12,114 bases of DNA from an uncultured Oscillospiraceae bacterium (lineage in GTDB: Bacteria > Bacillota > Clostridia > Oscillospirales > Acutalibacteraceae), in contig CAJJPG010000050.1 in the NCBI GenBank assembly GCA_905193585.1, positions 1 through 12,114 of the forward strand. The letters are read 5' to 3'. Position numbers and translations under genes: made by a program. Under the pieces are notes generated by a model. The model searched no databases and was not told where the DNA came from. It saw only the letters and a list, made by a program, of their open reading frames with translations. Shown piece by piece: positions 1 to 7,223 of the stretch. Every line of letters starts with the position of its first letter. The first letter of the stretch is position 1.

Positions 1-110
1 TTCTGCCGCCGAATTTTTTATTCGGCGAAGCGAGAAATTTGCAGCAAGGCTAACGCCTTGCAAAAATGAACGCAAAGCCGCAATCTAAAAGGCGGCGAGC
101 GAAACCGCGG
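1..110. repeat. Hairpin-rich non-coding stretch at the left edge
   Basis: No gene is visible in the first 144 bases. The stretch holds a perfect 7-bp inverted repeat (CGCCGAA at 7-13, TTCGGCG at 21-27), a second perfect 7-bp stem-loop (GCAAGGC at 44-50, loop TAAC, GCCTTGC at 55-61) and a 5-bp pairing (GCCGC at 77-81 with GCGGC at 92-96). The density of short stems resembles interspersed hairpin repeats of clostridial genomes, but I cannot match it to a named family. The left stems could also belong to the terminator or 3' region of an upstream gene outside the window. No consensus promoter for the gene at 145 is seen here. Confidence 0.4.
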
Positions 111-133
111 CAGGTTCGAGTCCTGTCACACTA
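106..133 (+). other. tRNA T-arm-like fragment (possible tRNA-Leu 3' remnant)
   Basis: GCAGG (110-114), a TTCGAGT loop (115-121) and CCTGT (122-126) form a standard tRNA T stem-loop, followed by CAC. From memory, bacterial tRNA-Leu genes often carry this same T arm followed by CACCCGC. Here the next bases are ACTA, and no matching 5' acceptor strand, D arm or anticodon arm lies upstream, so this is not a complete tRNA. It may be a remnant left by integration or recombination at a tRNA gene, or chance. The ribosome binding site of the next gene starts immediately after it. Confidence 0.3.
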
Positions 134-144
134 AGGAGATTTTT

Positions 145-630
145 ATGTCATTTTTCAGCACAACCCTCGGAAAGCTTATTATCACCTTTTTAGTTTCAAT
201 GGTTCCGGTAATCGAGCTGCGCGGCGCAATACCCATAGGCGTAGGTATGGGGCTGCCCTACTGGGCGGCAATACCCGTAGCCATCGTGGGCAACCTTATT
301 CCCGTGCCGTTTATCATTATATTCATTAAAAAAATATTTGCCTTTATGCGCGAAAAAATGCCCAAGCTTGACGGGCTTGTGACCCGCCTTGAAAACAAGG
401 CGAACAGTAAATCGGAAACGGTGCAGAAATACGCATTTTGGGGATTGTTTATCTTCGTTGCCATTCCGCTGCCGGGCACCGGCGCATGGACGGGCGCGCT
501 TATTGCCGCGATGCTTGAAATGAAGCTTAAAAAAGCATTCCCGTCAATCGCGCTCGGTGTTTTAACCGCCGGCGCAATAGTTACGTTTGTAACATACCTT
601 GTGCCCGTAATAGCGCGGTTTTTCGCATAG
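145..630 (+). CDS. Small multi-drug export family membrane protein (Sm_multidrug_ex, COG2426-like)
   Basis: A 161-residue integral membrane protein. Hydrophobic segments lie near residues 8-24, 38-62, 97-124 and 134-160. Two conserved-looking motifs stand out: ELRGAIPIG (24-32) and PLPGTGAWTG (108-117), each a Pro/Gly-rich element at a membrane boundary. These and the length fit the Sm_multidrug_ex family (PF06695). Despite the family name, the transport role is poorly established, so substrate and direction are unknown. The region between the hydrophobic halves (about 63-96) is rich in Lys and Glu and probably cytoplasmic. The start is supported by TAAGGAG at 132-138, six bases before the ATG. 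The stop codon overlaps the ribosome binding site of the next gene, so the two are probably co-transcribed. Confidence 0.8.
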   Translation: MSFFSTTLGKLIITFLVSMVPVIELRGAIPIGVGMGLPYWAAIPVAIVGNLIPVPFIIIFIKKIFAFMREKMPKLDGLVTRLENKANSKSETVQKYAFWGLFIFVAIPLPGTGAWTGALIAAMLEMKLKKAFPSIALGVLTAGAIVTFVTYLVPVIARFFA

Positions 631-641
631 GAGAAAAGACT

Positions 642-1016
642 ATGCCGCTTTGCGAAAACCCCGTTTATATTCACGAGCCTACGCCGCTGCAATGCGGGCA
701 GGCGGTGCTTGCCATGCTCTCGGGAAAATCGGTTGAGGAAATAATAGAAATTGTAGGCACCGAGCGCGAGACCGACCTTAAAATGATGTATTCCGCACTT
801 GATAAGCTTGGAATTGCATACGAAAAAAACCGCGTTCAGATAACGCGGCGTGAAGAGCTGCCCGAAATATGCTTTTTAAGCCTTGAAACGCCGCGCTGCT
901 GGCATTGGTCGCTGTATTTCAAGGGTAAATTTCTTGACCCCGAGCACGGTGTGCTTGATGATTTCCCACAATCTAAAAGAAAATATTATTGGAAAATAAT
1001 ATCCGACGATATTTAA
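642..1016 (+). CDS. C39-like papain-fold cysteine peptidase domain protein
   Basis: A 124-residue protein that resembles single-domain members of the peptidase C39 / papain-like group. Near the N terminus PLQCGQAVLAML contains the likely nucleophile Cys18 followed by Gly-Gln-Ala, as in the family's C-G-x-A helix start. The C-terminal half has a Trp-His-Trp-Ser strand (His88) and then a LDPEHG turn with Asp99, a plausible Cys-His-Asp triad. The usual oxyanion-hole Gln about six residues before the Cys is not seen (Glu12 is there); Gln17 sits directly before the Cys. There is no signal peptide or ABC transporter partner, so it may be a cytoplasmic peptidase, a peptidase-like regulator or an inactive fold. 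AGGAG at 630-634 overlaps the upstream stop and fixes this start. The family call is good; activity is uncertain. Confidence 0.65.
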   Translation: MPLCENPVYIHEPTPLQCGQAVLAMLSGKSVEEIIEIVGTERETDLKMMYSALDKLGIAYEKNRVQITRREELPEICFLSLETPRCWHWSLYFKGKFLDPEHGVLDDFPQSKRKYYWKIISDDI

Positions 1017-1054
1017 GGCGAATATATCTTTTCGGAAAAGGGCGGCGAATTTAT

Positions 1055-1390
1055 ATGAAAAAGAAAATAATACTTATTATCGGTGTGTTCGCGGCGGCCG
1101 CGCTGCTTGCATTGCCCAATATACTCAACGCCGTTCAGAAACAAAAAGACGCGAAAAAATACGATAATTCTTTTAATGAACTTTTCGTCACCGAAAAAAA
1201 TGCGGTTGCAGAGTTAGGCTGACGAGAGCTGAGCAGATTTGCGGGCAGACCTACGGAAAATTATGCGATATTACGGTATCCTGCAGCTCCCGGCTCAACA
1301 TACGAAAAGAAAAAAGAAATTGAAATTTTTTATAAATCTTTGTCGTTGCTTAACGGTGATATGGATTTAACCGATTTGACCGAACATTAA
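1055..1390 (+). pseudogene. Short N-terminally anchored protein interrupted by an in-frame TGA
   Basis: From ATG 1055 the frame encodes 55 residues. A Lys-rich start and a hydrophobic segment (about 4-23) form a signal anchor or signal peptide, followed by a charged region ending NAVAELG, then TGA at 1220-1222. The same frame continues without another stop for 55 more codons (RELSRFAGRPTENY... to ...LTDLTEH) and ends with TAA at 1388-1390. The continuation has ordinary, protein-like composition, so the likeliest reading is one gene of about 111 codons broken by a nonsense change (for example TGG or CGA to TGA). The alternative is a real 55-residue protein ending at 1222. An upstream ATG at 989 overlaps the previous gene and lacks a good ribosome binding site; AAAAGGG at 1036-1042 favours 1055. 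I do not recognise the family. Confidence 0.5.
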
Positions 1391-1440
1391 TTTTTGCAGT
1401 GTGTTTAATTAATATATTCGGGAAAAAGGTAAAAAAGCCC

Positions 1441-1556
1441 AAAAGGCTTCCTTGTGTAAAGGGTGCGGGTGTCCGGTGGACACCTCTGCGAAGCAGAAGC
1501 AGCGACCGAGGCGGCAGCCGAGACGGTGTCAGCCGTATGGCTGACTGAGGGATTGT
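1441..1556 (+). repeat. Interspersed hairpin repeat, left copy
   Basis: This non-coding stretch begins AAAAGGCTTCCTTGTGTAAA and ends GGCTGACTGAGGGATTGTT. I recall closely similar start and end sequences as abundant interspersed repeats in clostridial and gut Oscillospiraceae genomes. It is built of stem-loops: GGTGTCC / GGACACC (1468-1474, 1478-1484), TCTGC / GCAGA (1485-1489, 1493-1497) and GTCAGCC / GGCTGAC (1528-1534, 1539-1545). It has no coding potential. It lies where two operons converge and could influence mRNA 3' ends, but the stems are not followed by T-runs. Confidence 0.6.
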
Positions 1557-1563
1557 TACAAGC

Positions 1564-1594
1564 TAGATATTAGCTAATAGACAGTAGATATTAG
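1564..1594. repeat. Direct repeat TAGATATTAG x2 between the two hairpin-repeat copies
   Basis: The decamer TAGATATTAG occurs at 1564-1573 and again at 1585-1594, with the related TAGCTAATAG at 1571-1580 between and overlapping. The AT-rich segment (about 1557-1600) separates the left repeat from the oppositely oriented right repeat. Function is unknown; it may be a spacer of a composite element. Confidence 0.5.
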
Positions 1595-1600
1595 ACAAAT

Positions 1601-1676
1601 ACCCCTCAGCCGCTGACGGCGGCGGTCCCCTCTGTCTACTGCATTGACGTCTCCCCACACCGTTGGGAGCCTAAAT
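1601..1676 (-). repeat. Interspersed hairpin repeat, inverted diverged copy
   Basis: Read on the minus strand, the segment begins GGCTCCC and ends GTCAGCGGCTGAGGGG, recalling the GGCTTCC start and GTCAGCC...GACTGAGGGA end of the copy at 1441-1556. It therefore looks like a shorter, diverged copy in inverse orientation. Internal stems include CTCCC / GGGAG (1651-1655, 1665-1669) and GCCG / CGGC (1609-1612, 1617-1620). It sits just downstream of the trkH stop, so it is probably transcribed in the 3' end of the minus operon. Assignment to the same family is by eye. Confidence 0.45.
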
Positions 1677-1685
1677 TACGAAGAA

Positions 1686-3134
1686 TTATTTGTTCCTCGC
1701 CCATGAAACAGGGGCGAGGGCTATTATTATCGGGAAAATTTCAAGGCGCCCGAGCAGCATTGCAAAGGAAAGCACTGTTTTTGCAAACGCCGAGTAATCC
1801 CCGAAACCGCCCGTGGGTCCTACCGCGCCGAAGCCGGGACCTACGTTATTAAAGCAGGTGACCACGGCGGTAAAATTGGTTTCAAAATCAAACGGTTCAA
1901 AACTTAAAGCCAAAAAGATTGCAAGCAGGCAGACAAAGTAGATAAGGAAATAATTGCTTACCCCCTTACGGGTGTGGCCGTCCACCGTTTTACCCTCAAA
2001 TCTTAAAGAAGACACCGAGCGCGGGTGGAGCATGCGCTTTACCTCATTGCTTATAAGCTTGAAAAGCAGAACTATGCGTGATACCTTAATACCGCCTGCG
2101 GTGGAGCCTGCGCAGCCGCCTATAAACATAAGAATGAGCAAAATATTTTTAGATAAATTGGGCCAAAGGTTAAAATCGGTTGTTGCGTAACCGGTGGTGG
2201 AAATAATTGAAGATACCTGAAACGCCGCCGCACGCACCGTTTCCTCTGCGCCGACGAATAAATGACGGATATTCCAGGATATAACGGCAACCGAAGAAAT
2301 AATTATGCCTAAATACGCCCAAAGCTCGGTGCTTGTAACCACTGCCTTGAATTTGCGTAAAAGCGCCAGATAGTATAAATTGAAGTTGACGCCGAAAAGC
2401 ACCATAAATACGGTTATTACCCACTGAATATAGGGGGAATAGCCCGCAATGCTGTCCCGCTTTATACCGAAACCGCCCGTACCCGCAGTGCCGAAGGCGT
2501 GCAGCAGGCTCTCAAAAAACGACATGCCGCCGAAAAGCAGCATAATCGTCTCAATAACCGTCATACCGATATAAATGAGATAGAGTATAAGCGCGGTGTC
2601 CTTTATTCTGGGCACCAATTTACCTACGGTAGGCCCCGGAATTTCCGCCCTTAGAATGTGTATTGGGCGCTCGGAAACATTCGGCAGTATTGCCATAACG
2701 AAAACTATAATTCCCATACCGCCTACCCAGTGGGTAAAGCTGCGCCAAAAAAGTGCCCCGTGGGAAAGCACCTCAACATCGGGTATAACAGACGAGCCGG
2801 TGGTGGTAAAGCCGCTTACAATTTCAAAAAATGCGTCGGCATAGGAGGTGACGGCACCGGCGAGCACCAGCGGCACAGCCCCCACAAGCGAGAGCATTAT
2901 CCAGGTAAACGCCACTATTATAAAGCCCTCTTTTGCGTAAATAACGTGGGTTCTCGGTTTTAAAAAAAGCTTTGGCAACAGCCCCAGCACAAGGCTTATT
3001 GCCGCGGAAATTAAAAAGGCAAGCCAGGTTTGTCTTTCGCCGTAAATCACGCCTACTATTGCGGGCAAAAGCAGCAACGCCGCCTCAACGCGCAGTACAA
3101 GACCTACCGCGTTAATAATCATTCTGCGATTCAT
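1686..3134 (-). CDS. trkH: TrkH/KtrB-family potassium uptake channel subunit
   Basis: A 482-residue polytopic membrane protein that forms the K+ pore of the Trk system. All four pore-loop filters of the superfamily are visible: TTTGSS (Gly113), TAGTGGFG (Gly220), STTGYAT (Gly315) and NNVGPGFG (Gly432), consistent with four fused M1-P-M2 repeats. A Gly/Ala/Ser-rich stretch GGCAGSTAGGIK (339-350) matches the flexible intramembrane gate loop after the third pore helix in TrkH. The length is typical. The gene starts six bases after the trkA stop, and the AAAGG in the trkA stop region serves as ribosome binding site, so the two are translationally coupled. It is the last gene of the minus-strand operon. 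The protein should work with TrkA at the cytoplasmic membrane for K+ uptake and turgor control. Confidence 0.93.
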   Translation of the reverse strand: MNRRMIINAVGLVLRVEAALLLLPAIVGVIYGERQTWLAFLISAAISLVLGLLPKLFLKPRTHVIYAKEGFIIVAFTWIMLSLVGAVPLVLAGAVTSYADAFFEIVSGFTTTGSSVIPDVEVLSHGALFWRSFTHWVGGMGIIVFVMAILPNVSERPIHILRAEIPGPTVGKLVPRIKDTALILYLIYIGMTVIETIMLLFGGMSFFESLLHAFGTAGTGGFGIKRDSIAGYSPYIQWVITVFMVLFGVNFNLYYLALLRKFKAVVTSTELWAYLGIIISSVAVISWNIRHLFVGAEETVRAAAFQVSSIISTTGYATTDFNLWPNLSKNILLILMFIGGCAGSTAGGIKVSRIVLLFKLISNEVKRMLHPRSVSSLRFEGKTVDGHTRKGVSNYFLIYFVCLLAIFLALSFEPFDFETNFTAVVTCFNNVGPGFGAVGPTGGFGDYSAFAKTVLSFAMLLGRLEIFPIIIALAPVSWARNK

Positions 3135-3140
3135 AAGCGG

Positions 3141-4508
3141 TTACCTTTGCCTTTCCACAATTTCGGAAAGCTCGTTCAAACGTCTTCCGGCAGAAATAAT
3201 AACCACCCTGTCGCCCGGGCGAATCATATCGTCGCCCGTGGGGATTATGCTCTTTCTGCCGCGTATTATTCCCGCAACCAATATATTGGGTTTTGTGGGC
3301 AGCTCTTTAAACGGAATGTTTATTATGCTGCAATCGGCGCTCACCTTAAATTCAAGCGCCTCGGCGTTGCCGTTCATAAGCTTATAAAGGGTTTCTACCT
3401 TACTGCCAAGCGAGTTTTCAAGCGCCCGGGCATATTGCACGGCAACATTCGCCACCGTTTTCATGGGCGAGGCTATTGTGTCTATTCCCAGCCTTGTTGC
3501 GGTGCTTACAAATTCGGGGCGGTTTATTTTGGCTATTACCTTGGGCACGTTCTGCTGCAAAGCAAAATACGAAAGCAAAATATTTTCTTCGTCAAGCCCC
3601 GTAAGCGCCGCAAAAGCGTCAACATTGCGTATGCCCTCTTCAAGCAGCAGCTCCTGGTGCGCCGCGTCGCCGTTTATAATAACCGCCTCGGGCAATATTT
3701 CACTGAATTCCTTGCAGCGCTCTCTGTCGGCGTCAATAATCTTAACGGCGTTGCCGCCCGAAATCAGCAGCCTTGAAAGATAATAAGAGGTTCTTGTGGC
3801 GCCGAGCATCATAACCGTGCGCGCCTGCTTTTGCAGAAGACCCAGCTTTTTAAGCAACCGCGGTATGCCCGTTGAAGAGGCGGTAATGCCTATCTTATCC
3901 CCGCTTTTAAGCACAAAATTACCGTCGGGGATATAAAGCTCGCCGCCGCGCTCTACCGCGCATACAAGGAAATTATCGGGGTGCTTTTTGCGAAGTTCGG
4001 TAAGGCTCATACCGTCAAGCGGGCTGTTTTCCTTTAAAACAAGCTCTACCATTTCAAAATTGCCGCGTGAAAAGGTCTCAACCTTAACGGCGGAGGGCAG
4101 CTTTAAAACGTTGAAAAGTTCGCGCGCTACAAATTGCTCGGGGTTTATGGTCATTGAAAGGTCAAGCTCTTTTTTAAGAAAAGCAAGGCTTTTATCGTTA
4201 TACTCGGGGCCGCGTATGCGCGCTATTGTGTGCGCCGTTCCCATACGCTTTGCAAGAAAGCAGCTGAGCATATTAAATTCATCAGACCCCGTAACGGCTA
4301 TCATAAGCTCGCATTTATCCGCTCCCGCCTCAAGCAGGGCATCGGAATCGGTTCCGCTGCCGCAAATGGTCATAACATCGTAAATATTAGAAAGCTCGGA
4401 AACCACGTCGGGGTCGTTATCCATTGCTAATATTTCGTGTCCCTCGGATAAAAGCGACTCAACTATGGTGCACCCTATCTTACCGCAGCCAACTACTATA
4501 ATTCTCAT
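3141..4508 (-). CDS. trkA: Trk potassium uptake regulatory subunit TrkA (two RCK units)
   Basis: A 455-residue cytoplasmic protein made of two tandem RCK units (TrkA_N plus TrkA_C each). The first Rossmann motif is intact: GCGKIG (7-12) after a beta strand, with acidic Asp30 at the end of the second strand, as expected for NAD(H) binding. The second unit begins near residue 229, but its glycine motif reads GATRTS (236-241), so the second and third conserved glycines are lost and nucleotide binding there may be weak or absent. TrkA_C-like domains lie near 150-220 and 375-450. The protein gates TrkH in response to nucleotide. The gene lies 22 bases after the flavodiiron gene (AAGGG ribosome binding site) and six bases before trkH. 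Confidence 0.92.
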   Translation of the reverse strand: MRIIVVGCGKIGCTIVESLLSEGHEILAMDNDPDVVSELSNIYDVMTICGSGTDSDALLEAGADKCELMIAVTGSDEFNMLSCFLAKRMGTAHTIARIRGPEYNDKSLAFLKKELDLSMTINPEQFVARELFNVLKLPSAVKVETFSRGNFEMVELVLKENSPLDGMSLTELRKKHPDNFLVCAVERGGELYIPDGNFVLKSGDKIGITASSTGIPRLLKKLGLLQKQARTVMMLGATRTSYYLSRLLISGGNAVKIIDADRERCKEFSEILPEAVIINGDAAHQELLLEEGIRNVDAFAALTGLDEENILLSYFALQQNVPKVIAKINRPEFVSTATRLGIDTIASPMKTVANVAVQYARALENSLGSKVETLYKLMNGNAEALEFKVSADCSIINIPFKELPTKPNILVAGIIRGRKSIIPTGDDMIRPGDRVVIISAGRRLNELSEIVERQR

Positions 4509-4530
4509 AATTCATCCCTTAAAAAGATTA

Positions 4531-5682
4531 CTATAAAATTTCTTTTGCCAAAGCGTCTATTTTTTCGCGGCTGTCATCATTAAGAGCTGACGTTACGGTG
4601 ACGATCGTATCGGTAAATGTTATATTTTTGCTTTTTTCAAATGCGGTGCGCATTTTCTTTGCGGCTATGGGCGCCCACGAGCCGTTTTCAATAAGTCCTA
4701 TTGTGCGGTTTTGGTAGTTGCGTTCAATAAGCGCGTCAATAAAATGCTTCATAAAGGGGAAAACATCGCCGTTATAGGTAGGTGACGCCAAAACCAGCTT
4801 GCCGTAACGGAAAGCGTCCTCAACCGCCTCCGCCGGGTCGCCGAGCGCAAGGTTATTCATTGCAACCTTCGGGCAACCGAGGGCTTTAAGCCGCTCTGCC
4901 AGTAATTCCGCAGCCTTTTCGGTATTGCCGTAAACCGAGGTGTAGGCAATGCACACACCCTCGCTTTCAACCCCGTAGGAAGACCACGTATTGTAAAGCC
5001 CTATATAATAGCTCAAATTTTCGCTCAGCACGGGTCCGTGCAGCGGGCATATTTTTTCAATATCAAGCGCAGCCGCTTTTTTGAGCAGCGCCTGCACCTG
5101 CGCACCGTATTTGCCCACTATTCCGAAATAATATCTTCTTGCTTCGCACGCCCAGTCTTCATCGGTATCAAGCGTGCTGAATTTGCCGAAACCGTCGGCT
5201 GAAAACAGCGTTTTATCCTTATTATCATAAGTAACGGTGACCTCCGGCCAGTGAACCATAGGCGCAAAAATAAACTTTAATTCCCGCTCGCCGAGGCTTA
5301 AGGTATCGCCGTCGTTTATTACAAGCGTATTTTTGCAAATTCCCTTGCCGAAAAAGTTATCCATCATAGCAAAAGCCTTGGCGTTTGCAACAACCGCAGT
5401 TTCCGGGTATTCGCGCAAGAAGTCGGTAAGGCTTGCGGAGTGGTCGGGCTCCATATGCTGAATAACAATGTAATCGGGTTTTTTATCGCCCAGCAGCTTT
5501 TTGATATTGGCAAGCCATTCGGCGGCAAAGTGCTTATCCACCGAGTCCATTATAGCAATTTTTTCATCAGCTATTACATATGAGTTGTACGCCATGCCGT
5601 TCGGCACAAGGTACTGCCCCTCAAAAAGTTTTATTTCGTAATCGTTTACACCCACATAGTGTATTCCTTTTTCAAGTGTCAT
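4531..5682 (-). CDS. fprA: Flavodiiron protein (A-type flavoprotein, oxygen and/or NO reductase)
   Basis: A 383-residue cytoplasmic protein. The N-terminal half is a metallo-beta-lactamase-like diiron domain with the full ligand set: HMEPDH (His76, Glu78, Asp80, His81), His144, Asp163 in SADGFG and His215 in CPLHGP. A flavodoxin domain follows from about 240, with the FMN phosphate loop YTSVYGNTEKAA (247-258) and SPTYNGD (300-306). There is no C-terminal rubredoxin or flavin reductase extension, so it is the short class A form. Such enzymes reduce O2 to water or NO to N2O in anaerobes and need an external electron donor such as rubredoxin, which is not encoded here. AAGGAAG overlaps the stop of the upstream cohesin gene; the gap is 17 bases. 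Substrate preference cannot be read from the sequence. Confidence 0.93.
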   Translation of the reverse strand: MTLEKGIHYVGVNDYEIKLFEGQYLVPNGMAYNSYVIADEKIAIMDSVDKHFAAEWLANIKKLLGDKKPDYIVIQHMEPDHSASLTDFLREYPETAVVANAKAFAMMDNFFGKGICKNTLVINDGDTLSLGERELKFIFAPMVHWPEVTVTYDNKDKTLFSADGFGKFSTLDTDEDWACEARRYYFGIVGKYGAQVQALLKKAAALDIEKICPLHGPVLSENLSYYIGLYNTWSSYGVESEGVCIAYTSVYGNTEKAAELLAERLKALGCPKVAMNNLALGDPAEAVEDAFRYGKLVLASPTYNGDVFPFMKHFIDALIERNYQNRTIGLIENGSWAPIAAKKMRTAFEKSKNITFTDTIVTVTSALNDDSREKIDALAKEIL

Positions 5683-5699
5683 TTTAAAGCGCTTCCTTT

Positions 5700-7199
5700 T
5701 TATTTTGTTTTTTCTTCTGTTTCCTTTTTCGGTTCGCTGCCGTCCTCAATTGTTACATTATCAAACGCGTTTGTAAACATATCCGTATCGTAACCGTCGT
5801 CTTCCGCGTCAAACGGCGGCCTTACAATGCGTATTATAAGCATAACCACAAGCACAACGGCGGCGATTATAACCGCGACTATTCCTATTACTATCACCTT
5901 TGCGTTAGCGGAAAGCGAAGCAAAACGCGCCGCAAAGCCCGCACCCTTGGGGGCGGCGGCGCTTATATCGCCGAGGGTAAATTCAGGGCAGCGCTGCAAT
6001 ACGTTCTCGCGGCTGTCGTAGCGGTAGGTTGCAAAATTCTTTTCAAAAAAGCAGTAGGTGTAATAAAAATCGGTAAGACCTTCATCGGGGCTTTTATAGG
6101 CCGAAATATCAAAATCGCCTATTTTAACGCTTGACCGGTAAAAGCCCTCGGGAACGGTTTTTCCCTCGGGTATATCCGCGAATATATATGTATTATTGCC
6201 AAAAGTCGCGTATTTTAACTTTTTAAATGTTTTTCCGTCCGATTCCAGCGTATAGGGCAGGTAACTTTCGCTGTTTTCGCCCTTTAAGTAGTAAATGGTA
6301 TAGTTCGCGTCCGTATCCTGCGCCGCGGCAACCTCTGTTTCGCCATATGTAACGGTATTCGCTTTAAAACCGTTTGGCAGAGTAAAGCCGGAAAGATCGG
6401 TTGCCAACAAATATTTCACGCCGTCTATAACCGTGCTTTTTTCGGACTCGTCGGTATTATCCTCAGGCTTGGTCTCGCCGTCAAGCTCCTCCCCCTCCTT
6501 TAGGCGGGTTATAACTATTGTATAGGTTTTCTGTGTGCCGTTTTGCGCCGTGACGGTTACGGTGCGGGTGTTTTTGCCTACTTCAAGAGCTTCTTTTCCG
6601 CCTACGGCAACCGTAGCCTTGGCGTCGGTCGCGGTGGCGTATACCTTGCAGGTAGTCACCTCATATTTAACCTTTGCGGTATAGCTTGTTCTGCCGGTAG
6701 AAAAGCCGGGGGTCAGCGTTCCGTTGCTTATTGAAAGCGATTTAAGCGTTGCAACGCCCGGCTTTGCCGCGTCGGAAACGGTAAGGGTGGCAGAGGCGCC
6801 CGCTATTCCGTGCTCTGCGCTTGAGGCATACATGGCTTCTGTTACTTGAATCGTGGATGAGCCCGATTTAATTGCGGTAAAATTCAGCGTTACTGACACT
6901 TTTTTCTTGCCAATTTCGGAAATAGGTTTGACAACCTTTACAATGCCTGCTCCTCCCGTGCAGCTGTCACCGTTTTCAAAGCGTATTACATCGGGATTAT
7001 AGTTCAGTGAAAAGCCGATAGCAGAAATATCTTCCTCCGCTGAGAGGGTTACGGTTATGCTTAAAGTGTCGTTTACCTGCGGTTTTGTTTTGCTTAAAGA
7101 TATTGTTGTGCCGGCTGCTGAAATATTAAAAGCAACGCAACTTATAAGCAAAATACAAATAATCAGACCTGATACTATTTTGTATGATATTTTTTTCAT
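5700..7199 (-). CDS. Membrane-anchored cohesin-domain surface protein with cadherin-like domain
   Basis: A 499-residue protein. Residues 1-29 form a signal peptide (LISC at 18-21 could also be read as a lipobox). Residues about 31-142 look like a cohesin-type beta sandwich (TISLSKTKPQVNDTLSITV, then GFSLNYNPDVIRF). Residues about 150-233 form a cadherin-like beta-sandwich domain (PF12733 type, ending TQKTYTIVITRL). An acidic linker (234-256) leads to a ~150-residue region (258-410) I do not recognise. A single membrane helix (about 433-459) and an acidic cytoplasmic tail follow. It should display a cohesin outside the cell. The preceding gene encodes a dockerin enzyme, so the natural partner is that enzyme. 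GGAG before the ATG supports the start; the gap upstream is 24 bases. The cohesin call rests on pattern, not a search. Confidence 0.75.
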   Translation of the reverse strand: MKKISYKIVSGLIICILLISCVAFNISAAGTTISLSKTKPQVNDTLSITVTLSAEEDISAIGFSLNYNPDVIRFENGDSCTGGAGIVKVVKPISEIGKKKVSVTLNFTAIKSGSSTIQVTEAMYASSAEHGIAGASATLTVSDAAKPGVATLKSLSISNGTLTPGFSTGRTSYTAKVKYEVTTCKVYATATDAKATVAVGGKEALEVGKNTRTVTVTAQNGTQKTYTIVITRLKEGEELDGETKPEDNTDESEKSTVIDGVKYLLATDLSGFTLPNGFKANTVTYGETEVAAAQDTDANYTIYYLKGENSESYLPYTLESDGKTFKKLKYATFGNNTYIFADIPEGKTVPEGFYRSSVKIGDFDISAYKSPDEGLTDFYYTYCFFEKNFATYRYDSRENVLQRCPEFTLGDISAAAPKGAGFAARFASLSANAKVIVIGIVAVIIAAVVLVVMLIIRIVRPPFDAEDDGYDTDMFTNAFDNVTIEDGSEPKKETEEKTK

Positions 7200-7223
7200 G
7201 TTAAACTCCGTTTCTGCAAGTGC

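Noticed and set aside
45..134. A complete tRNA gene ending in the T arm at 110-126
   Set aside because: No 5' acceptor strand complementary to the bases after the T arm, and no D or anticodon arm, can be found upstream.
989..1054. An earlier start for the small anchored protein, overlapping the C39-like gene
   Set aside because: It lacks a good ribosome binding site and puts an Arg-rich segment before the signal anchor; ATG 1055 gives a normal MKKK-type signal start.
1220..1222. TGA read as selenocysteine
   Set aside because: No convincing hairpin follows the codon within the usual distance and the context is not a known selenoprotein motif.
1431..1449. AAGCC / GGCTT hairpin as intrinsic terminator of the first operon
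   Set aside because: The stem is only five base pairs and is not followed by a T-run; it is better seen as the start of the interspersed repeat.
1441..1676. CRISPR array
   Set aside because: The repeats are few, inverted, unequal in length and not separated by regular unique spacers; no cas genes are present.
3030..3776. Long open frame on the plus strand opposite trkA and trkH
   Set aside because: It is antisense to two well-supported genes, and its translation is rich in Tyr, Asn, Arg and His without recognisable motifs, as expected of a mirror frame.
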